Below are positions 6,081 to 9,461 of a DNA stretch of 9,461 bases, one piece after another (the first letter of the stretch is position 1; the number at the start of each line of letters is the position of its first letter). The DNA comes from an uncultured Prevotella sp. (GTDB lineage Bacteria; Bacteroidota; Bacteroidia; Bacteroidales; Bacteroidaceae). The stretch covers positions 1-9,461 of the forward strand of contig CALGHW010000466.1 of NCBI GenBank assembly GCA_937916075.1, written 5' to 3'. The notes under the pieces were generated by a model that searched no databases, was not told the DNA's origin, and saw only the letters and a program-made list of their open reading frames with translations. The translations under genes were made by a program, and so were the position numbers.

Positions 6081-8291
6081 TTAAAACAAATCGTCCAAGT
6101 CTCGCGAAGATGACGATTTCACCTCACAGAAATCGATCTGTTGCTTGGTGGCAGCATCCACCAATACCACTTTCATCTTGCCCGACGATGCCATCTCAAA
6201 CTCATTGTTGTCGAGCAACTGTCCTTGCTTGATGGTCACCACTTGCTTCAACTGTAGCTTGTCGCTATCGAAAAGCTGAATCTCCATGCGTCGCTCCTGC
6301 TTGAATACGTTATCCGCAGCTTGCTCCGCCTGAAGTTTCAGCTTGAAGTACTGACCTCCTACGGCTTGCAAATCCTTTTTGTTGGCTATCTTGACATCCA
6401 GCACCTCCTCGCTGGCATCCTTGCCAAACTCATACACAGGGACGAGACATTCCTGCGGGGTAAAGCCTCCGTGGGCATAACCATACGCTCCCTTGGTGCG
6501 GAATGGTTTGTCCGACTGGGCATAATACTGATATTCCGAACCCAAGAAGTTATCCTGGCGAGCCACAAGAGGCACACTGTTGCCAGGAATCAATACTTCA
6601 TGGGCGAGACTGAAACGCTCCTCCAACTTCATCATTTCACCCTTTGGAACAGGAATCTTGTCGGCCTCATCCAGAATGCCCGTGATGACAAAACCGTGGT
6701 CGGCGGTGACATACACCTTGTTGTATCCCATTCCGAGCAGCGTCTCTATCTTCTCGGCTATCTCCTTCTCGTAGTTGTTGATATCCTTCAATCCAGCCAA
6801 CTGCTTCTTCTCGCCCACTTGGTCGATGTCGCCATACATCAAAACCAATTGACGGGCAGTAACGCTACTATTAAGCTTGTCGGCATCCATCACCTCTACG
6901 CCTGGCAACTCACTCTTCAAGTGAGTGTAGCGGTTCTGGGCAGAAAGTTCCACACCATCGCAGCCCAACAAGGCGCTCATGCCATTCTCCGTAACCGAAG
7001 GGAGCATGGCAAAGGCATAGTCGTTGCCGACCTTCGATTTCGAATGCTGATAGATGGTCTCGGCGATTTCCAGTCTCAATCCATCGCATACCAAGATGGC
7101 GATTCTTCCCTCTTGCGAGAGCTTCTCCTTGAGCAATCCCTGCTGGGAAGGTTCGTAATCCTTTGCCAAGGAGAACCACTTGTCCAAGAGTTCTTTCTCT
7201 GCCTGTTCATACAGGAACTGGAAAGGACGCAGCACACTCTCGTCATGCAACCATGCCGCATAGAGATGGCGCACCGCCGTATCGAGCTTGGCAAATGTAT
7301 CTCGATAATAGAGGGCGAAATCCTGCAACGAGGTAATTTTGTATAGGTCACCGGTCTTAAATTCCACGAGGGTCTTCACATCCTCCAGCCATTCAGCCTT
7401 GTAGTTTGCCGCATGCTTGCTCTTCGTGCGGGCATCGACAAACTGGATATATTCGCCTAAGAACTCCCCATTTTCCACTGCCTTGCTCAATTGCATGAAC
7501 AACCGATTGTCCAATGCTGTAAATGGATGGTCGGGATGAGCTTTCAATGCATCGACTCCCTCCAACTGGTCTACATATCGGGCGATATAGTCCGCCATCA
7601 TCTCATCCATGGCATGGCTGCTGGTACACCTATTATATATAGATAATAGTTCGGCAGATATGGAGTTGTTTGCCAGTCCATCGAAGATGACATCCATCAC
7701 CGTCTGAGCCAACATGGAGGCAGGTTGCTCGGTATAAGGTTTGCCCATCAAGGCAAACACCTCTTCCGAGAAGAGTCGCCATACATCGGTGTCCATGCCT
7801 TGGGCTGTTTGTGCAGGGGAAGCCAACAAGTCCAATAAGAGCTTGTCTGTGTCCATCGGCTTGACAAACCCCATGGCCACGCTCTTCCACCAGTTCAGGT
7901 CCTTGCCTTTGTCGAGTTTGGCAGCCACGAGCAATTCAGCCTTAGGCAATTGCGTGTTGATGCCCGTAGCCTCGAAGAGATGCTTGCGGATGTAAGCCTC
8001 CATGTCGTCGAGCACGATGCAATCCGTCGTCTCGGCATATTCCAAGAGGAAGGTCAAGTCTGCTTTGGGGCGATGCGTATAAAACACCACTTTCTCATCG
8101 GCATGATGCGTCTCCGCCTCATACTTCGCCTTGATTTCGTCCAGGTCGGTGCTGGCTACATCCAGCAACACGACATCATCAGGGAGAAAGCCCAGCAAGA
8201 ACTTCCCCTCCTCATGAGCATCCGTCACGACAGCCCTTCCCTGCACAGCCAATGCAGTCTCTATATCATTAACAAACCATTTATCTATCAT
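6081..8291 (-). CDS. pglZ: PglZ, alkaline-phosphatase-superfamily protein of type 1 BREX
   Basis: 736 aa, somewhat shorter than the roughly 830 aa of enterobacterial BREX-1 PglZ. The N-terminal half (1-390) is mainly helical. The PglZ domain then shows the metal-site motifs of the alkaline phosphatase superfamily: Asp403 in ILVCDGLRLEIA, the LPSVTENG loop (430-437) with Ser432/Thr434 as nucleophile-position candidates, Asp531-His532 in VYVTADHGF, and His607 in YAHGGFTPQE. A C-terminal beta-rich tail ends in an acidic stretch DLDDLF. PglZ is a core BREX protein required for both methylation and phage exclusion; its biochemical role is not settled. The start at 8291 is fixed because an in-frame TAG sits two codons upstream. 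The stop directly abuts repeat copy A. On its 5' side, pglX is displaced by about 970 bp holding a transposase and repeats. No TAnnTTTG box was found just upstream, so expression probably needs read-through from pglX or from within that insertion. Confidence 0.93.
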   Translation of the reverse strand: MIDKWFVNDIETALAVQGRAVVTDAHEEGKFLLGFLPDDVVLLDVASTDLDEIKAKYEAETHHADEKVVFYTHRPKADLTFLLEYAETTDCIVLDDMEAYIRKHLFEATGINTQLPKAELLVAAKLDKGKDLNWWKSVAMGFVKPMDTDKLLLDLLASPAQTAQGMDTDVWRLFSEEVFALMGKPYTEQPASMLAQTVMDVIFDGLANNSISAELLSIYNRCTSSHAMDEMMADYIARYVDQLEGVDALKAHPDHPFTALDNRLFMQLSKAVENGEFLGEYIQFVDARTKSKHAANYKAEWLEDVKTLVEFKTGDLYKITSLQDFALYYRDTFAKLDTAVRHLYAAWLHDESVLRPFQFLYEQAEKELLDKWFSLAKDYEPSQQGLLKEKLSQEGRIAILVCDGLRLEIAETIYQHSKSKVGNDYAFAMLPSVTENGMSALLGCDGVELSAQNRYTHLKSELPGVEVMDADKLNSSVTARQLVLMYGDIDQVGEKKQLAGLKDINNYEKEIAEKIETLLGMGYNKVYVTADHGFVITGILDEADKIPVPKGEMMKLEERFSLAHEVLIPGNSVPLVARQDNFLGSEYQYYAQSDKPFRTKGAYGYAHGGFTPQECLVPVYEFGKDASEEVLDVKIANKKDLQAVGGQYFKLKLQAEQAADNVFKQERRMEIQLFDSDKLQLKQVVTIKQGQLLDNNEFEMASSGKMKVVLVDAATKQQIDFCEVKSSSSRDLDDLF

Positions 8292-8358
8292 TGTCTAATT
8301 TCATTTAAATACTTTTTGTACTACGACACTTCTTTGAACCACCATGTTTTTCATCATG

Positions 8359-8445
8359 CGGGCTGAAAGCCCAACAAGCACTTAGCCCAGGGCAACGCCC
8401 TGGGTAATGGCATGTCGTCCATTCGCCCAGAAAGGGCAAAAGCAT
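8359..8445 (-). repeat. Three-hairpin element, copy B (between transposase and pglZ)
   Basis: Plus-strand order is GGGCTgaaAGCCC (8360-8372), 13 nt, CCCAGGGCaacGCCCTGGG (8386-8404), 20 nt, then GCCC/GGGC (8425-8437) and AAAAGCAT. It is the reverse complement of copies A and C1. The last hairpin has one stem base changed (A8429), leaving a 4-bp stem. It lies downstream of the transposase stop and ends about 65 nt before the pglZ ATG. Confidence 0.85.
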
Positions 8446-8464
8446 CAAATTCACCCGAGAAACA

Positions 8465-8920
8465 TCAATCCCTAAACACATAGCTCTCATCGTACTGTAT
8501 GTTATATAATTTTAGGAAACTCCTATATTCATCTTGAAACGAGCATTTCTTGTGATGTTCACGCTGAGTACTTATATATTGCAATGTCCTGTCCACAATA
8601 GATTGACTGACAGAAAACGCTCCATATCCGTTCTGCCAAGCAAACAAGCGATAATATGAATCAACACTTTTAATCCATCTACTACTGTTACGTTTTACCT
8701 CTTCCACTATATGTGATATGGCTGTATCTTTTGACAGCAAGAATAAAATGTGGACGTGATCCTCCACACCGCCAACTCTTATTTCCGTACATCCTGTTGT
8801 GTTGACGAGTTGCCCAATATAGCAATGCACACGTTCTAAGTCGCAAGTCCTTATTTGAGGACTTGTGGATTTGATATGGAATATCAAATGTATGTATATT
8901 TTGCTTAATGATTGTGCCAT
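8465..8920 (-). CDS. Y1 (HUH) transposase, IS200/REP-associated type
   Basis: 151 aa, full length for single-domain Y1 transposases (TnpA, IS200/IS605 family, including RAYTs). The HUH motif is DHVHILF with His55 and His57; the catalytic tyrosine is most likely Tyr115 in TLQYISTQREHHKK; 'WQNGYGAFSVSQS' (95-107) is a typical conserved block of the Bacteroidetes members. These enzymes cut and join single-stranded DNA at hairpins through a 5'-phosphotyrosine link. The ORF is intact, with all key residues. It is more AT-rich than its neighbours (about 32-47% GC in 60-bp samples), a sign of foreign origin. It stands between pglX and pglZ in the operon direction and is flanked by inverted three-hairpin repeats, its likely substrates. 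There is no tnpB/IscB partner or recognisable guide RNA. Its ATG lies about 29 nt after a hairpin of copy C1, with an A-rich leader and no clear promoter. Confidence 0.9.
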   Translation of the reverse strand: MAQSLSKIYIHLIFHIKSTSPQIRTCDLERVHCYIGQLVNTTGCTEIRVGGVEDHVHILFLLSKDTAISHIVEEVKRNSSRWIKSVDSYYRLFAWQNGYGAFSVSQSIVDRTLQYISTQREHHKKCSFQDEYRSFLKLYNIQYDESYVFRD

Positions 8921-8927
8921 GTTTTTA

Positions 8928-9018
8928 ATGCTTTTGCCCTTTCAGGGCGTTTATTGATGTTTGTCTTTTATACCCAGGGTGATGCCCTGGGCTATGTGCT
9001 CACTGGGCTTTCAGCCCG
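8928..9018 (+). repeat. Three-hairpin element, copy C1 (upstream of the transposase)
   Basis: GCCCTttcAGGGC at 8936-8948, 24 nt, CCCAGGGTgatGCCCTGGG at 8973-8991 (closing pair T-G instead of C-G), 13 nt, GGGCTttcAGCCC at 9005-9017. The element begins 8 bp from the transposase start codon and is inverted with respect to copies B and C2. Confidence 0.85.
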
Positions 9019-9066
9019 ATTGAATCCTTTGTATCGTCATTTCATGTCTGTCTATTCATACGCCGT

Positions 9067-9146
9067 CCATGCCAAACTATACTTATATAGTCCATGCCAA
9101 ACTATACTTATATAGTCCATGCCTGACTATACTTATGTAGTCCATG
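9067..9146. repeat. 25-bp tandem repeat, three units, each with a perfect or near-perfect hairpin
   Basis: Units start at 9067, 9092 and 9117, and the first five bases of a fourth (CCATG) follow at 9142. The first two units are identical; the third has three changes. Each contains ACTATActtaTATAGT, a 6-bp stem with a 4-nt loop. In the third unit one pair becomes T-G. The array sits between two facing hairpin elements (C1 and C2), inside what should be the BREX transcript. The units abut directly, without spacers, so this is not a CRISPR. Role unknown. Confidence 0.85.
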
Positions 9147-9157
9147 TTATGCGCTGT

Positions 9158-9246
9158 GCACCCCGAAGGGGCAACCTGCACTTAGCCCAGGGCAGCGCCC
9201 TGGGTAAAGGGAACGTCAGCCATTCGCCCCGAAGGGGCAAAAGCAT
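9158..9246 (-). repeat. Three-hairpin element, copy C2 (just after pglX)
   Basis: Plus-strand order is CCCCgaaGGGG (9161-9171), 14 nt, CCCAGGGCagcGCCCTGGG (9186-9204), 21 nt, GCCCCgaaGGGGC (9226-9238), then AAAAGCAT. Compared with copies A and C1, the GCCCT/AGGGC stem has become GCCCC/GGGGC, a paired change on both arms that keeps the hairpin. It starts 17 bp downstream of the pglX stop codon in the direction of transcription. Confidence 0.85.
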
Positions 9247-9263
9247 TATTCACCCCCCGCTCT

Positions 9264-9461
9264 TTACCAGTCGGCATGGAGATATTTCTTGAGCTGGGTG
9301 TTCTCTTGCGGACCGTCCTTGAGCACCTCGTAGCTCAGCAAGCCGGCTTTCTGCAGTGGGGCGATGTTCTTGCCCACACCGTCGTCGAGCTTCGGGTCGT
9401 AGCCGGTGGCGAGGAGCTGGTCTATCTTGTCTGCAAACTGGTGGAGCTCTTGCTGCTGGTC
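9264..9461 (-). CDS. pglX: PglX, BREX-1 adenine-specific DNA methyltransferase, C-terminal 65 aa (partial)
   Basis: The frame is open from the right edge to the stop TAA at 9264-9266. The visible end is helical and charged (starting DQQQELHQF), followed by PKLDDGVGKNIAPLQKAGLL and ending HADW. The DDGV-x-x-N-I-x-P-L-x-x-A-G-L-L pattern is the typical C-terminal signature of PglX and related long Eco57I-like methyltransferases. The position directly upstream of pglZ and brxL on the same strand is where BREX-1 carries pglX. PglX methylates adenine in a non-palindromic site and marks host DNA as self. The catalytic and target-recognition domains lie outside the window, so activity and specificity cannot be judged. 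The visible part has about 58% GC, higher than pglZ and brxL (about 50%). Confidence 0.8.
   Translation of the reverse strand, partial: DQQQELHQFADKIDQLLATGYDPKLDDGVGKNIAPLQKAGLLSYEVLKDGPQENTQLKKYLHADW

Larger units (their letters stand above)
8359..9018 (-). mobile_element. IS200-like unit: Y1 transposase flanked by inverted hairpin elements
   Basis: The transposase gene (8465-8920) lies between copy B (8359-8445, minus orientation) and copy C1 (8928-9018, plus orientation). The same end of each element (GCTTTTGCCC hairpin) faces the gene. This is the layout of REP/BIME units around their RAYT transposases. Y1 enzymes recognise subterminal hairpins and make no target duplication, and none is seen. 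Whether the whole segment moved as one unit, or the transposase and repeats accumulated separately, cannot be decided here. The exact borders are therefore approximate. Confidence 0.6.

Noticed and set aside
6321..7346. Plus-strand open frame of 341 codons inside pglZ
   Set aside because: It lies antisense to the PglZ domain, whose metal-site motifs are all intact on the minus strand; no domain is visible in the translation.
7628..7645. CCTATTATATAT in pglZ, also found near 1172 at the end of the regulator gene
   Set aside because: A short AT-rich match lying inside two unrelated coding sequences, in keeping with chance.
9071..9090. Minus-strand TATAGTTTGG in each 25-bp unit as a Bacteroidetes -7 box
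   Set aside because: The spacing inside the box is one base off TAnnTTTG and no TTTG lies at the required -33 distance.
8912..9115. Short plus-strand frame across copy C1 and the tandem repeat
   Set aside because: It is made almost wholly of repeat sequence, overlaps the transposase start, and has no protein-like pattern.
9067..9146. Tandem repeat as a CRISPR array
   Set aside because: The 25-bp units abut with no spacers and no cas genes are present.
5954..9246. Hairpin elements as intrinsic terminators
   Set aside because: None of the GC-rich stems is followed by a U-run on the minus strand; the T-rich GCTTTT lies before the outer hairpin in plus-orientation copies. They may pause or protect RNA, but are not standard terminators.

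Overview
The window looks like a chromosomal segment of a Bacteroidota organism, most likely order Bacteroidales (Prevotella, Muribaculaceae or similar; genus not resolved). Three signs support this: promoter motifs of the Bacteroidetes type (TTTG-N19-TAnnTTTG), mostly weak Shine-Dalgarno sequences, and a membrane-anchored TPR/LuxR-type regulator typical of the group. Every gene I accept is on the minus strand, so biological order runs from right to left.

Right part (9461 to 3037): this is the 3' half of a type 1 BREX anti-phage operon. In order of transcription it holds the C-terminal end of the pglX methyltransferase (cut by the window edge), pglZ (alkaline-phosphatase-superfamily protein) and brxL (AAA+ protein with a Lon-like C-terminal domain). 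An alpha/beta hydrolase with a signal peptide follows, its ATG only 3 nt after the brxL stop. The order pglX-pglZ-brxL is that of canonical BREX-1; brxA, brxB and brxC would lie outside the window to the right.

The operon is unusual because about 970 bp separate pglX from pglZ. That interval holds a complete 151-aa Y1 (HUH, IS200-like) transposase gene flanked by inverted copies of a three-hairpin repeat. It also holds a further copy of the repeat and a 3-copy, 25-bp tandem repeat whose units each contain a hairpin. A fourth copy of the element fills the pglZ-brxL spacer. The repeats resemble REP/BIME elements and their transposases in architecture, and the small transposase is the obvious candidate for mobilising them.

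Left part (2903 to 1): a TPR/transmembrane/coiled-coil/HTH regulator has its own well-formed promoter, which moves its start codon to 2839. It is followed by the N-terminal 324 residues of a secreted, probably beta-propeller protein that runs off the left edge. A -7 box and a tandem direct repeat lie upstream of that last gene, a plausible site for an activator, perhaps the neighbouring regulator.

Base composition changes sharply along the window by sample counts: about 58% GC in the visible end of pglX, roughly 40% in the transposase, about 50% in pglZ and brxL, and over 65% in the hydrolase. This suggests an assembly of parts with different histories.
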